Source of the DNA: Ostrinia nubilalis
Lineage: Eukaryota > Arthropoda > Insecta > Lepidoptera > Crambidae
Assembly (NCBI RefSeq): GCF_963855985.1
Contig: NC_087099.1
Span: 92,001-156,000, forward strand
Length of the DNA stretch: 64,000 bases
Direction: 5' to 3'
In this document: positions 47,840 through 59,800 of the stretch, piece by piece
How the letters are laid out: every line of letters starts with the position of its first letter
Position numbering within the stretch: the stretch's first letter is position 1
Translations under genes and position numbers: made by a program
The notes under the pieces: model-generated
Told to the model about the DNA's origin: nothing
The model's database searches: none
What the model saw: the letters and a program-made list of their open reading frames with translations, nothing else

Positions 47840-47985
47840 TAAGCCTAGCCGCAGTTCACCAATTTTTAGTTGGCCGATAGTTGGGTCGGGCTGTTATCAG
47901 TATGGAATGGACGTGTAATGGGTGTTCGGTAAAATCGGGCCTAACCATCGGCCGACTAAAAGTTGGTGGTCAGCGCCTAGGCTTA
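47840..47985. mobile_element. 146-bp MITE with TAAGCCTAG ends
   Basis: The inverted ends begin TAAGCCTAG on both strands and stay similar for about 45 bp (a CACCAA block, TTTTAGT, CGGCCGAT), with several mismatches, so this copy is older than the foldbacks at 2755 and 29424. The centre (47895-47930) is unpaired. I have the impression of a widespread lepidopteran MITE. No clear target duplication. Confidence 0.7.
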
Positions 47986-50900
47986 AATTGTTATAACAAG
48001 TGTGTGCGTATCTAAAACACTCCACGAATTGACAATCCATTAGAGCAAAAGTTAATAAAGGCGCGTCCACCGGCGACCCTCATCGCGCCAACTTTTTCAA
48101 TTATCCCCTCCCGCCCCCCGCAGCAGCAGACTACGACCACTGCCGACCAGCCACTAGCCGCTCCTGATGCTTTCCAATTAGAGATGCGCTACTGATACTA
48201 TTCCAAATGCTGTCGTTTGATCTAGAGAACCGATCCAATTGGGATATCTAAAATCCATTTTACGCCTGATCATGTCAAAATATCTCCTGCAGATGACATC
48301 GAATGATTTAAGTGAACTTTTTATTTTCACTTAACATAAAATAAAACATATTATCATTGTTATAATTAATTTAAAAAAAAATTCTAGAGGACAGTGCGAA
48401 AGACTGAATGATTTTTTTTCAGTCCTACTTCGTTAAATTTCATTAGATTTTCCAGTAAAAATGAAACGATTCCCTGATTACAATTCAAGGATCAAATTTC
48501 AAAACGACGCAATTAAAGATTGGAGGGGTAAAAAAATTACGCCTCCCTGCTCTAAATTAAATTAGCCCGCTGTACACTTACACCTCGGATATTGGTTTCG
48601 CCCGCGGCTATTTGATCTCTCGAAAGCACTCAAACTCTCGGTCGACTAACTTCAGCGATAATATAATTTTACGACGCATCGCGACGCTTTCCCGAGAATA
48701 ATAAAATAATTTAAGCGCTCGCGATCAACGACAATGTTGCCACTAATTAATGTTTCATACAGCAAAGCTTACACAAGACTATTCCCGTCTCATTAGTAAT
48801 GAACTGAACTAAACGTTTTTTAGATGCTTTTCAATTTCGATATAGCTTCATTTGGGGAAGCTATTAAGATCGTAATCGCGGTGCGCGCGTCTTAATGCGT
48901 CAATTTGTATGCGCGCGTGTGTGCCTCCCACGCGTCTTCCTCTTATATTTTATTTAATCCGGGGGAATCGAAACGGAGCACAGTGATCATCGGAGGTTAT
49001 GAATAAAGTATCCGCTATTTGCATAGAACATCGATCTGTAATTTGACGCGAATGGCCGGTAATAAAAGACCGAGTTAGCGTTCCGGGCACGTCGCACTAT
49101 CGCGGGCGGCAGGTTGTGTCGCGGGCCGCGGCGTCATGGGCGTATGACGTATCGTAATTCATTACGGGTATAAATTACGGCAGCGTGTTATTACTGGCGG
49201 TTTAATTCGTCAAGTGCGGTCCGCCGTCAAATTAAATAATATTACAGCCCATCAAGCTAGACGTTCCGCTGGATCCAGTTGGGTCGGGGCTATTAATCTG
49301 CTGAGGCTTGATGGAGATATCAAGCTGAATAGTGTCTCGTAAATATCGATCGGACTGAAACGCCACTTTTACAATAATTGTATCTGTTAAGCGAATAGAG
49401 TTATAAACATCGGGCAATGTAGAGCTTATGAATAATGGTCTTAAGATGATTTATACCACTAAAACATGCACTCGAAAGTACAGATTAATTTCATTCGTAC
49501 TTTCAGAATATGGTTAGGTGTGACAACAAAGGAACTAACTGAGCGTGAACGACAAATGAAAAATGCTGCATTAGTTACAGTTATTTAAAAGATCAAAGAT
49601 GACGTTACTTTTTTACGAATGTGATGGAGGTTAAATAGCTGTACAAGACACTGATTATTACTGGCTTCAGTTTAGCTGATATTTTGTGCATACATCTGGT
49701 CTAATAAGTATTATGTAGTTGTTTTATAATGAGTGAGTCCCATTACCTGGTGTCACCTGGCGTCTACATACCAGAACTGCACACGGCGGGAATGCGTCTC
49801 CGCTCGGCTGATCTACTCTCTGTTGTGCACGCTTTGTTTTGTCTCTGACCGATATAGCTCTCATATCTTTCGATACAAGAATAACCAGCATTCAATGTGG
49901 TAATTGTAAACTAAATGTCCATGCCAATAAAACTGCACTACACAACAACGTAGTATGCCGAGGATTGCAGGTCTACATAGATTGTGACTAATAGTATATT
50001 AATAAATGCATAGAAATATGTTAGACGAATGAAGAAGAAGACAGATGTGGTCGAAGAGCTAAAGAAGACGTAAGAGATTAAAAAATGTACAATACAGCTC
50101 CGTATACCTTAAAATACCGTGTGAACTACGTTTTTAAACGAAAGTACCTACTTAAGCGGATTTAATAATATGATACATTATACGTCAATTATTATTCATT
50201 ATTTAACTTTTTTTACCCGCACATTTGCCCGATGCTAATCATCCGATTACACGCCATGTTGGACGGAGCTGCCAAGCTTTAAGGGGCTCACCTCACTCGT
50301 GGTGGACTTCTTTGGTGCCAGGAGCCATGATAGCAAATGACAATCGGTATAAGAATAAAGTAAATGAAGTCGTTGAGAGATAGAGTAGTGATAATAATTA
50401 TAAAATTAATTGAGTAGGTGGTAAGGCTAATTAATCTTCGAGCTTAGAAGGTTTACATAATTAGTCAATTAGATTATGGAGCATGAACGGTGATGAGCAG
50501 GTATCATCACCATTCAGAGGAATGGTGATGATGCCTAGAAGAATAAGAAGTCTTATTGTGGAGAGAGGGGACTAGGGATTGACGATGACGATCTAAGTAC
50601 CTAACCTAGACAATTTTAACCTGCGGTTAATTTTAGCTTGTAGTGTGATTGAACCTTATTGCCATCTGCTCAGAAAAACTGGCATTACGTTTGTAACCGC
50701 AGCTACTTAGCCGGCGGTGTAACACCGCGATAACTGCTGCTATTACTGATCGCGCAGCGGACCGCGGGACTTATTGAAGAGCCTGACGAGACTATAAATA
50801 AGTACAATACCAAATAAGGAAACTGAGATATTGTAATGGGAATCTAAAATAGATATGTTCATTTACTCATAGTTTCTGTGATTAATCGAATCGGTTACGA

Positions 50901-51028
50901 TAATGTAAACGATGGCGCAGTAAATTACAGACGAGTGCCGATTCGATTACTTTTTGGTCAGATAAGAACTAAATAGACACTATGATCCTAATATAAAATT
51001 CATTAACTCGCGACTAAATAATAAATAT
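47986..51028. other. 3 kb without a gene; dense GC-rich islands
   Basis: Islands lie at about 48055-48180, 48545-48770, 48870-49240, 49745-49860 and 50640-50790. The stretch is very poor in open frames. A small hairpin at 50499-50536 has 16-bp arms (ATCATCACCATT and its complement within them) around CAGAGG. No transposon is recognised until 51029. Confidence 0.5.
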
Positions 51029-51070
51029 CGTTCGTTTCAGCCGAAAGACATCCACTGCTGGACAAAGTAA
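51029..51070 (-). mobile_element. 42-bp LINE 3' scrap, minus strand
   Basis: On the minus strand it ends in CAGCAGTGGATGTCTTTCGG, then CTGAAACGAACG, matching the end of the copy at 56776-56812. It is flanked by AAATAT (51023-51028 and 51071-51076), a plausible short target duplication. Confidence 0.75.
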
Positions 51071-53438
51071 AAATATAATCATATTAAAATTGTTTTCGTT
51101 AGAAGCTAAGCTGAATCTTGAATCAAGTTCACTTTACATTACGCTAAAGAGAAATTCTAGGTATTTCACATTACCAAATTGAGGAAATTAATTTGTGCCA
51201 GATTAATTAGTTACCTAATTCAATGTTAAATTAACGGGGTAATAATCCTAGCAAAACAGAATTCCTAAGTTACAGCTCGGATAACAGAACTCAACCAATC
51301 AGCAGTAATTCGTTGGGGAAAGGTAACCGAAGGCATCCCAATAGCTCGCGAACTGTTAAATGTAATGACGGTCAAATATTGTCGGCTTTATTAACAGTCT
51401 ATAGGGAATACACCTAGGGACGCAAATGACTCTTGGTATTATTATATGAAAAATGTTTTATTAATAAAATAAAACCTATCTTATAATGAATGCGAAGATT
51501 TGTTAAAGGAGCGTGGGAAATGGTTAAGAAAATCTTGTAAAATGCCTATGTTTAGCAGTGGTTTAAGATAAGGTTGATTGTATCAGTTGAATAAAAAAAG
51601 TCTTATTACCATAATTTACAGTGATTATCATTATAAATAACTTTGCAACGTGAGTTGATATTTTAAAACTAAAAGTTTTAAATTAAACAAAATTATCTAT
51701 TGAACGCAGTTATAGGCATTTAAAATAAAGATTTATCTGCAATTAGGCCCATAAAGTTGAAGTTTCCACTTTAATCACTGACCACACCTAATGGTCTCCG
51801 AACAACGTCTACATTATTTACAAATGGTCTGTTTTGGATTTCATTTGTCTATTTAAGTAATTCCAAAAAGAGTGTAAGATACGGTACGAGAGTCGGCAGC
51901 CCTATTGAAACACTGTCAGTGGTGTATCCTCGCAGTCGCTCCAAGCAGTACGTGTGGTAACGCGGTTATGAAATCTCACAAGGATATTGTTTTGATGGCT
52001 CCCGCACACGACGCGCGGTGGCATAATGGCACAACGCGAGCGCGAGGTACTCTGTGGTCTTGGTACTAATTGAATGAAGATTTTTTTTTCAATATTTATT
52101 GCCAGACCAAATTTTCCTGAAGTAGTTTAATACACGACTTAGTTTTTCATCAATATAGACCATCTGAATTACTATTACCACATTAATAATGTTTTGTATA
52201 AACTTCATAAATAGAGAGACAAAAAGTTTTGTTGAATTTTTCGTTTTGTTTTGTTGAACTTCCTAACATATATTTGAAAACGAACAATTTTGATAACCTA
52301 ATAACGAAATCTTGGGATGAGGCGTCGTCATCTCAACGTTCGTCGTGAACTTCGGCGCGCGTGGTTTGTTTGCTGCCTGTAATTAAGATTGATTACACAG
52401 CTGCAATTACAGGCAGCCGGCGCCGCGGGGGCGGATTTTTGACAGATTGGCTCGTGCGACCTATACTTATGAGGTCACATTACAATTGATTAAAACACCT
52501 AACAATCCCTATAGATATTCCTGCAAAATAAGTCCTATTAGAACTAAACCAGAAACTATTACCATTAGTAATAACCAACTTATTTAGATCGAGTCACGTT
52601 CGTTGCCACGGACAATACCACAATACGCCATAAATGGATAAACTGTAATGAGCAATATTAACTCAGAGTTAAATTTGAAGCCCAACAGACTCTTGTAATT
52701 AAAATCAAATTCAAAATTACCATATCTAAATGAGCTGTACGAGCACATTTCGAAAGCACCGCTCCGTAAATACCATGAGCCGAGTGCGCTCGGGCGCGTG
52801 TGATTCGCTAATGATTAATTGAATTAATTTCGTCAGAGCGGTTACATGCTTTTCGCGGTGCATATCCACGCATCGAACATGCGGGACGACTGCCGGACGT
52901 TTAACGGGCCTTTCCCGCCTCTTGTTCCCACTGCGAGCTTACATGTACATATTAATTTATTTTGCATAATTATGTAAAGACTAAATTCCAGGCAGATTCC
53001 TATAATCATGCCACATGAAAATTAATTTAAATCTTTCAACAGTAATCGAACCTTAAATCATGAAGTAAGCAAGTCTTGATAGATAAGACTCATTAGCACG
53101 ACCAAACTATTTAAGCCACCTCCCTAATTATACTCATGAGCTTCGGCAAATATTCGTCGGCGTTGTCGGCCGCATAGCCGCGAGTAGACGGCTCCGTAGC
53201 CGCTATGCGACCACAGTTGATTAGCCCTAGGTCTTGGGTTAATGTAGTCAGGTATAAATAACTGTTAATGTGTCGTGCGCGGGAGTATATGGGGATTATT
53301 CGAGCTCGTGTCCCAATCTCCCGGACGAAATGTGCAGAAACTAGCCAAATAGAAATCGGAATTTTATTTGCACCAAAAATATCTACATTTTATTCTAGTA
53401 CGAGTATATCGCTGGCCCCGCACCCCGCCCCCGCAGAC
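51071..53438. other. 2.4 kb without a gene; GC-rich islands
   Basis: A weak match to the RTE-like tail (ATGCCTATGTTTAGCAGTGG, near 51543-51562) may be a decayed LINE. Islands lie at about 51885-52060, 52325-52460, 52740-52930 and 53150-53240. An inverted repeat, GCTGCCTGTAATT (52372-52384) with its complement at 52405-52417, surrounds TAATTA- and CAGCTG-like words. Confidence 0.45.
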
Positions 53439-53500
53439 GGGTTACCTACGCCATATCGAATGACAAATGATCGAAAATCAAAATATCGAATACGTTTCAT

Positions 53501-53612
53501 CGAACGATCAAAATATCGAACGATCAAAATATCGAATGCTCAAAATATCGAACGTTCAGAATATCGAACGATCAAAATATCGAACGATCAAAATATCGAA
53601 CCATCAAAATAT
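53501..53612. repeat. Seven 16-bp tandem units, left arm
   Basis: The unit is CGAACGATCAAAATAT. Units 3 (CGAATGCTC..), 4 (CGAACGTTCAG..) and 7 (CGAACCATC..) carry changes. These may be transposase-binding sites, by analogy with subterminal repeats of other DNA transposons. Confidence 0.95.
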
Positions 53613-53639
53613 CGAAAGTCGATATTATAGACGTTTTTA

Positions 53640-53894
53640 TTAAATTTCATCTACCTTGCTCGGCTCCGGTGCATGGTTGTGTTTGGTCGTACAACTTTTC
53701 AACAAATGTGCCTCGGCTCCTTGCTGAAGCGTTGTTATTGCCGTACTGCTACAATTAAATTTATATTTTTGTGTACAATACCAATAGAATGTTTCATCAA
53801 CATTTTTGTTCATTGCCATTACAAAGTCCTCCAAAATGAGGACTGATTTTCCTTTTTGGGACAGGCTAGGCTTATAATAGGTCCCCACGGACAT
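53640..53894 (-). pseudogene. FLYWCH-like zinc finger fragment
   Basis: An 84-codon frame from an ATG at 53894. After LSQKGKSVLILEDFV comes FYWYC, and the metal ligands would be C40, C48, H72 and H74 (C-X7-C-X23-H-X-H), with the aromatic FYWYC where the family has F/L-Y-W-x-C. This fits a FLYWCH finger, a DNA- or protein-binding fold found in MULE transposases and in insect factors such as Mod(mdg4) isoforms. The last ~15 codons run into the left arm; the right arm holds an inverted copy of the same codons with a 2-bp insertion that breaks the H-N-H. A lone finger without transposase is probably a remnant. A captured host exon is the alternative. Confidence 0.6.
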
Positions 53895-54043
53895 TATTCT
53901 CCAAATTTATAAACTTTTCAGGCACAAAAATACTTAAGGCACACATTAACTGGCAAAAAATAACTGTACGACCAAACACAATTCCATGCACCGGAGCCAA
54001 GCAAGGTAGATGAATTAAATAAAAACGTCTATATCGACTTTCG

Positions 54044-54155
54044 ATATTTTGATCGTTCGATATTTTGATCGTTCGATATTTTGATCGTTCGATATTCTGA
54101 ACGTTCGATATTTTGAGCATTCGATATTTTGATCGTTCGATATTTTGATCGTTCG
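54044..54155. repeat. Seven 16-bp tandem units, right arm
   Basis: This is the inverted counterpart of 53501-53612. Read as reverse complement, units 1-6 carry the same variants in the same order; only unit 7 differs from the left arm. Confidence 0.95.
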
Positions 54156-54217
54156 ATGAAACGTATTCGATATTTTGATTTTCGATCATTTGTCATTCGA
54201 TATGGCGTAGGTAACCC

Positions 54218-55289
54218 GGCGCAGGCGCAGACATAAACATATTGGGTGTGTCTCCAACGAATTTAAACCAACATTGAAAATACAGACACGCATTTACTTA
54301 CTTCACGCTAAAAAGGCTAAACTTAGTTTAGATCACTAAAGATCAAGCGGATCCGTCTTCCTCAGCCCTATTCAACATTTCAGGAGCATTACCGGAGTGT
54401 TATGTTAAGGAGAAGTAATTATGAGCCACTATATTCTGAGCTACTGTTATTCTATGTTTTAACTGATTTACTTTGACAGTATTTCAACTACCTTGAGCAG
54501 TCAACTGACACAGTGCCAATAGTTTTATTGACCTTATTGTCGCCATTGATGAAGGTTGAATAAGGGGTCCACCGGCTGCGAGCCCGCGCTGCATGCCAAC
54601 GAGGCGGCCGTCCGGGCCGTCCGTGACAGATTGGCTCGACGCGTCCGGCGACCGGCAGATTAACACCCGGACGGCGGACACTCCGACGCGGCTCTGACGC
54701 GATGCGGTGCTAATCCATCATGTTATAACTACTGATCTGGCTCTGCAGGGGGTGGAGTAGCGGGAAGCGTCGAAGCGTATGAATTTGCAATGATGTTTAG
54801 AGATTGGTGTTGTTGTGTACTCCTGTGATCGAAGAGTTTAAAAGATTCAGTAAAAAAGTCAAACAAAGAACAATTACAATTTCCATCCGTTGGCCTGTGC
54901 AGCCTGCATCTGCAACGTGATCTTTATTCGTTATGGACTTCTATATGTATTTTTAAAAATATGGACCTATATTTAAATTTTATGTCTATCTTATTGACAC
55001 TTTTTTAGGATAGAATAAATACATTGCTTCTTTTGGCCAGCAAGTTAATAGCTGATGTTATCTCATGTATTTTAGTGTCAAATACGAGGGAGCGTGATGG
55101 TGTTTGCTGCGGAGGAGCGCGACCGCGGGCTATCGCACGCGCCTGCAAATGTTTGGGCGCGTGATGCATGGGCTGCATTAGCATCGACACTCCGCAAACA
55201 GCGCCGAGCCGCAACTCACGTGTACCTAATGCGATTTCAGAATCAATATAAAGTATTTTTAATTATAAAGGCGTTTAATTTGTACCTTA
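54218..55289. other. No gene seen; GC-rich islands
   Basis: Islands lie at about 54560-54720 and 55090-55230. The second contains GCATTAGCATCGAC. Open frames across them (54484-54681, 55005-55214, 55094-55306) are on opposite strands of the same islands and are not supported. Confidence 0.5.
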
Positions 55290-55963
55290 TAGTCTTTTTC
55301 ACGTAAGATGATCCGTATGACACTTCAAGGTTATCCATATTACGCATACTACATATGCAGAATATTTTTGAAAAAATATTTGTATTTTATTAGCAATATA
55401 ATAAAAAAAAATTAACTACTTGTCTTGAAATATGTAGTAAAATCTGAGTCTATTGATTATATTTTAATTAAACACGATGTAAAAATATTTTTTATTTAAA
55501 TGTACGCAATGTGTGAAACGGAATAGATTTAGTGCTGGGGTATTACTTGTATAATAAAATCGATTATTTCCGCGGTACATTAATCGATTGCAGTGAATAC
55601 TTAGTTATTAAAAACATCACAAAAATCAACTATATTTTTCGATTATTGACTTTAATAAACGCATTGAAAATAAATTAATAGTTTTTAATTTAAAGAAACA
55701 GAACCAGTACTTTTTAGGAATCGTTTTTTTTTAACACGAACCATGAAATTTGAATATCAATAAAAAATTGTTACAATAATATTTGTGATTAAAAAAACAT
55801 GTTTTTAGTTAAATAACACCTATACAAAATATTTCTCTAAAAGTAGGTTTTACTAACTCTTCGAAAAAAATCGATAGATAAATCGCTATGGTTTAGTTAT
55901 GTGACATCTCTAAATCTTTCAAACTCGAAACGTCATACGGATCATCTTAGGTGAAAAAGACTA
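55290..55963. mobile_element. AT-rich 674-bp TIR element
   Basis: The ends are inverted copies of about 34 bp with one mismatch: TAGTCTTTTTCAC, then AAGATGATCCGTATGAC. TA lies next to each end, which would fit a TA target duplication as in Tc1/mariner elements, although the outer boundary is uncertain by one or two bases. The interior is very AT-rich, contains AATCGATT-like palindromes and has no frame worth naming. Confidence 0.75.
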
Positions 55964-56775
55964 TAGTAATAATTGAATTGGTTTTTATTGGCGGTCAGAC
56001 TATAGATTCTGGCTACACAGGAGTTGAAGCGGTGGAAACGAGAGGTAGGAATAGTCCCGTAATCATTTGATTGACGACAAAATTTATAAACTAATTATTT
56101 TCTCAATCTTACATGCAATTGTAATCAAAACTCCGTAATCAACTACATATAGGCACTACTGCCAATTTCTGAAACAAACTTTATTAGACTAAGTTTCTGA
56201 GTAGCCGCGCTACCGCAGCGAGACAATCAAACAAGCGTAATATTTCGTTAAAGTTGGCCCAGCGGGCAGCAGTCGGCAGTCGGCAGTCGCGGACGGTGAT
56301 GGATTAAGTAAGCGGCACGCTGTTTGTCGAGTTATTAACTTGCCATCACACATGCGCTTGCAAGTTGCTCGTCGGTGATTGTTTATGTAAGCAATTCTAA
56401 ATATGTAGTTTCATCTGTTGTGTTGATGTTAAAAAATAAACTGCCCTATCGAGAATTCATACCTAATTGACAAAGTGTTGAAGACATAACGTGGTTCCCT
56501 TTATGGGTCTTCCAACGCACTCAGGTGGATCTACTGTAAAATGTTTGGTGCAGACAACCATGCTAACAAATTTATACAAGAGCAACATGTCAAGTTCCTG
56601 ATGTGGAGAATTCGGTAGTTTCACGTACAATAACATGGTAGCTTATGGCGTGGAGTCTGGCACGTGCCGCTTTGATTGAAATAGGCACAGCCTTTGTTCT
56701 GACAAGACTAAAGGATCAAGGAATACTATGACACGAAAGTAAGCTATGTAGATTTATCTCAGGGTATACAGGAAT
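55964..56775. other. No gene seen
   Basis: A GC-rich patch at 56205-56300 contains CAGTCGGCAGTCGGCAGTCG (7-bp tandem). The rest is AT-rich. The last ten bases (ATACAGGAAT) are the left duplication of the LINE scrap next to it. Confidence 0.5.
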
Positions 56776-56812
56776 TGTCCAGCAGTGGACGTCTTTCGGC
56801 TGAAACGAACGA
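56776..56812 (+). mobile_element. 37-bp LINE insertion with 10-bp duplication
   Basis: It consists of TGTCCAGCAGTGGACGTC, then TTTCGGCTGAAACGAACGA, that is, only the last coding bases, the stop and the short tail of the RTE-like family. It is flanked by the exact duplication ATACAGGAAT (56766-56775 and 56813-56822). It is the shortest member of the series in this window. Confidence 0.9.
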
Positions 56813-59800
56813 ATACAGGAATGGTTTAAATAATACTAAGAAATATTCAAGCCTTCCGTCACAAAACTTAGTGTGTTTTGTTGAAGCTCTGAACCTTATT
56901 ATCATAAACCCATAGTCGCAAGGCATTCGTTTAGTAGTATAGCTTACGTTTTACTGCTGGTCGCGCTCATGAAAGGCTTCGACGCTCACCACGCTCGGGT
57001 TTTGTGGTGTTAGATTTATGACTCTGTGGCCGGGAAGGTAAATTGACTGCGCTAGCGGGACAACACTCACTGCAATATCTCATTTAGTTTATAATAACTT
57101 TATTACAGTGGTTAAACGATCTTTAGAAATTTACAAAAGGCGTTGATTGGTTTCCTATGTGCATTTAACAGCTGTTTCAAAGTTCTTCAACTTCTACTTG
57201 TATTAAAGTGATTCAAGCCATGAACTTTGTGAAACTCAGAAAGTTACAAGTAAGTACCTACCTTAGAAATGAAAACAATAAGGTAGATCTAATTCAACTG
57301 ATGCCGTTAATCTCTTTCAGCAAAAGAAAACGATGTAGTTCCACGATTAATTGTTTCATCCAGTAGCAGTCATTAGCAAATGCGTTTCGAATGATAAATA
57401 TGTAAAGTTTTTTGAGCTGTTTAACAAAGTCCGTTAATCACTGCGCAGTTATTACGAGTGTCTGAGCGTGATGACGCATTAATCACGGAGTGGGGTCGCG
57501 ACTGCAGCTCGCAACTATTTGACCGGGGAGTAGAGTGGGAATCGGTGGATTCCTGGTCATTACATCATTATGAAGATTCTATTGTACCTATTACCTGGCT
57601 AATTTAATTATCGTTTGGATCAGATATCAGTTTGCTCAAAGTTTCACATAGTAATCTTACAATACTGGTAATTCCAATTATCTATTTAATGTATTATACA
57701 TACACACGTTACTATTTAGTCATGACATTAAACCTACAAAAAAATTGTCATTTTCAGATTTAGTCCTGACAGGGATTGTAATTTGAGGAGTTGGGATTAA
57801 GCATAACGAAAAGTGACTAGAATCACTTAAGTTTTAAGCCGTAATGTATTCCAACCAGAAAGCTTCCTGTGTAGAGTCAACGCACCGAAAAAACTACAGG
57901 GACATCAGAAAAAAGCTTTTAGTACCTAATCTAAACAGCATCGCAATGAGCACCGCACTCCGCCAAACAAGGATTATGATGTAAATGTATGCAAACGGAG
58001 GGCGCACTAAGCGGTCGACAATATTTCGAGCGCCCTGAGCCAGAAAAATGGCCGTCGCAGATAACGACGGCTTACGTCGTGAAAACGTGACGCCTCATGC
58101 TAAATTGTCGAAACATTTCTCGCTTCGCCGACTACAAACATAAATGAAAACGCAATAACAATGAATACCCAGTTAAGACGTTAAATATCATGAAATTATG
58201 GTAATGGAGCTGGAGCCTTAAAATTGTATAATTTGCCAACTTAAAAAGACATTCACCGTAAGCCAGAAGAGTAATTTTCTGAATAGTCATAAAGTAAAAA
58301 GGCTTTCCTGTTATACGAGCACGGAACTTAAATTTGGGGTGATATTTTTTCATGACCTCATAACTATAAACATGAATTTTTATATACAATGGTTCCATAA
58401 AGGTATTCTGAGTTAGGTATGTAAGTTAAAGGGACCTCTAGTCTTATAAAATATTACAGTTAAAACATTATCCTTATCTTAAACAAATTTCTCCTTTTTC
58501 ATCAGATCGTGAAGTCATGGAAAATCTGTAGCATCTACGCAATAGTACGCATGTCCCGCGGACGTCCGCGCTGAATGCTAATGCAGCGCTCGCAGCGTCC
58601 GTCATGTAAAAACTAGTAATAATACAAATACTTAAATCCCATAACATTTATACTTGTGAATGGAAAGCGACTCTACATCATTTTTACGCCTAGCCCGTTG
58701 GACCAATTTTGATAAAGTTTTATATTTTGGATGAAAAAGACAGTGACAGACAGAAGTTCTCAGAGTATACAGGAGAGATTACGCTTAAAACATGACTAAC
58801 TTGCCACTTTTGCAAATCACGATGATTCACAAGTAGCATGAAGTGTGTAGGATATTCTGTCTTTCACAATTCACAATCACAACAAATCAAACAGTTAGAT
58901 GTCAATTATTCAAATACTCGTTTACGTCAATCATTATTGTTATTGGCTCTATTACACAATCCCTCTGATGTATTATTCATGCGACAAACAATTTACCGAT
59001 TTCCTTCGACGTATCCGACAATCAAATTGCAGTCAATTGCGGAGTCACAGGGCAGCGGAGCGCGGGTTAATAACTACCAGAAGTCAACGACAAGCTCAAG
59101 CCAAGGGGACATTGCGATTGAGAACATTACACTGTAACCTTAACGGTCCCAGACCTGCGCTCTACTTATGCAAATTGCATTTCAAAACATGTAATATAGA
59201 GTCCACTTTAGATAGTTAAACATCGGTACATTCAATGGAGATCGACTTGACAGATATCTAAACTGTTTGTTTACTTACAACTTATTGAGGATTTGTTCCA
59301 AGTGTACAGCGAAATGTTATTTACCTGAAACAAAAGAAAAATTACTCAATTAAATGTTTTCGAAGAAAAATCAATATTGAAAGTATTATAAATACTATAA
59401 GTATATAAAATCATTAGTTTATTTTAACATAAACTTTATTGCTTTTGTACGGACATAAATATAACGTTTTCTATGTAGGTACGAGTATGTATCTGGACGT
59501 GTATCTGTTCTATTTTAGATAATATGGAATAAATAACTAATTCTTAGATTCAATGAACTCTGACTTACGTATTCCGACCACATGTAAACAGCTTAACGAC
59601 GACTATAAACATAGCGCGATACAAAGACAACGCGACTCGGAAATAGCATAGTTTAAAATGCGAATGGCGGAATGAGATCTCGCAGTATTGTTGCTATTAA
59701 ATTACTTGAAAGTTGACATCGGGGTAGCGAGAGATGGGAGTAATGGCTTCATGCGGCCAGCCCGCATAGGGCTAGCAAACGCACCAATAATATACAAACA

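Larger units (their letters stand above)
53439..54217. mobile_element. Long-TIR element with a FLYWCH-like remnant, 779 bp
   Basis: Arms of about 252-254 bp (53439-53692 and 53966-54217) are inverted copies that begin GGGTTACCTACGCCATATCG. Each holds seven 16-bp tandem units in the same order of variants. The 273-bp centre and the inner edge of the left arm code, on the minus strand, for a FLYWCH-like zinc finger (53640-53894). Long TIRs plus FLYWCH suggest a Mutator-like (MULE) origin, since FLYWCH fingers are known in MULE proteins. No 9-bp duplication could be seen at the edges, and no DDE transposase is present. Confidence 0.75.

Noticed and set aside
51480..51562. A further RTE-like LINE copy
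   Set aside because: Only about 20 bp match with two differences and no duplication is visible; left as a doubtful scrap.
53268..53630. A 120-codon frame with repeated KYRTIKIS-like words
   Set aside because: The repeats come from the 16-bp tandem units of a TIR; there is no sign of a protein.
53501..54155. A CRISPR-like repeat array
   Set aside because: The 16-bp units are directly tandem with no spacers, occur in inverted arms and lie in an animal genome.
28422..54637. TGACAGATTGG found three times (28422, 52440, 54624), two copies sharing 15 bp, as a regulatory word
   Set aside because: A repeated 15-mer is expected about by chance among all pairs in 64 kb; no enrichment can be claimed.
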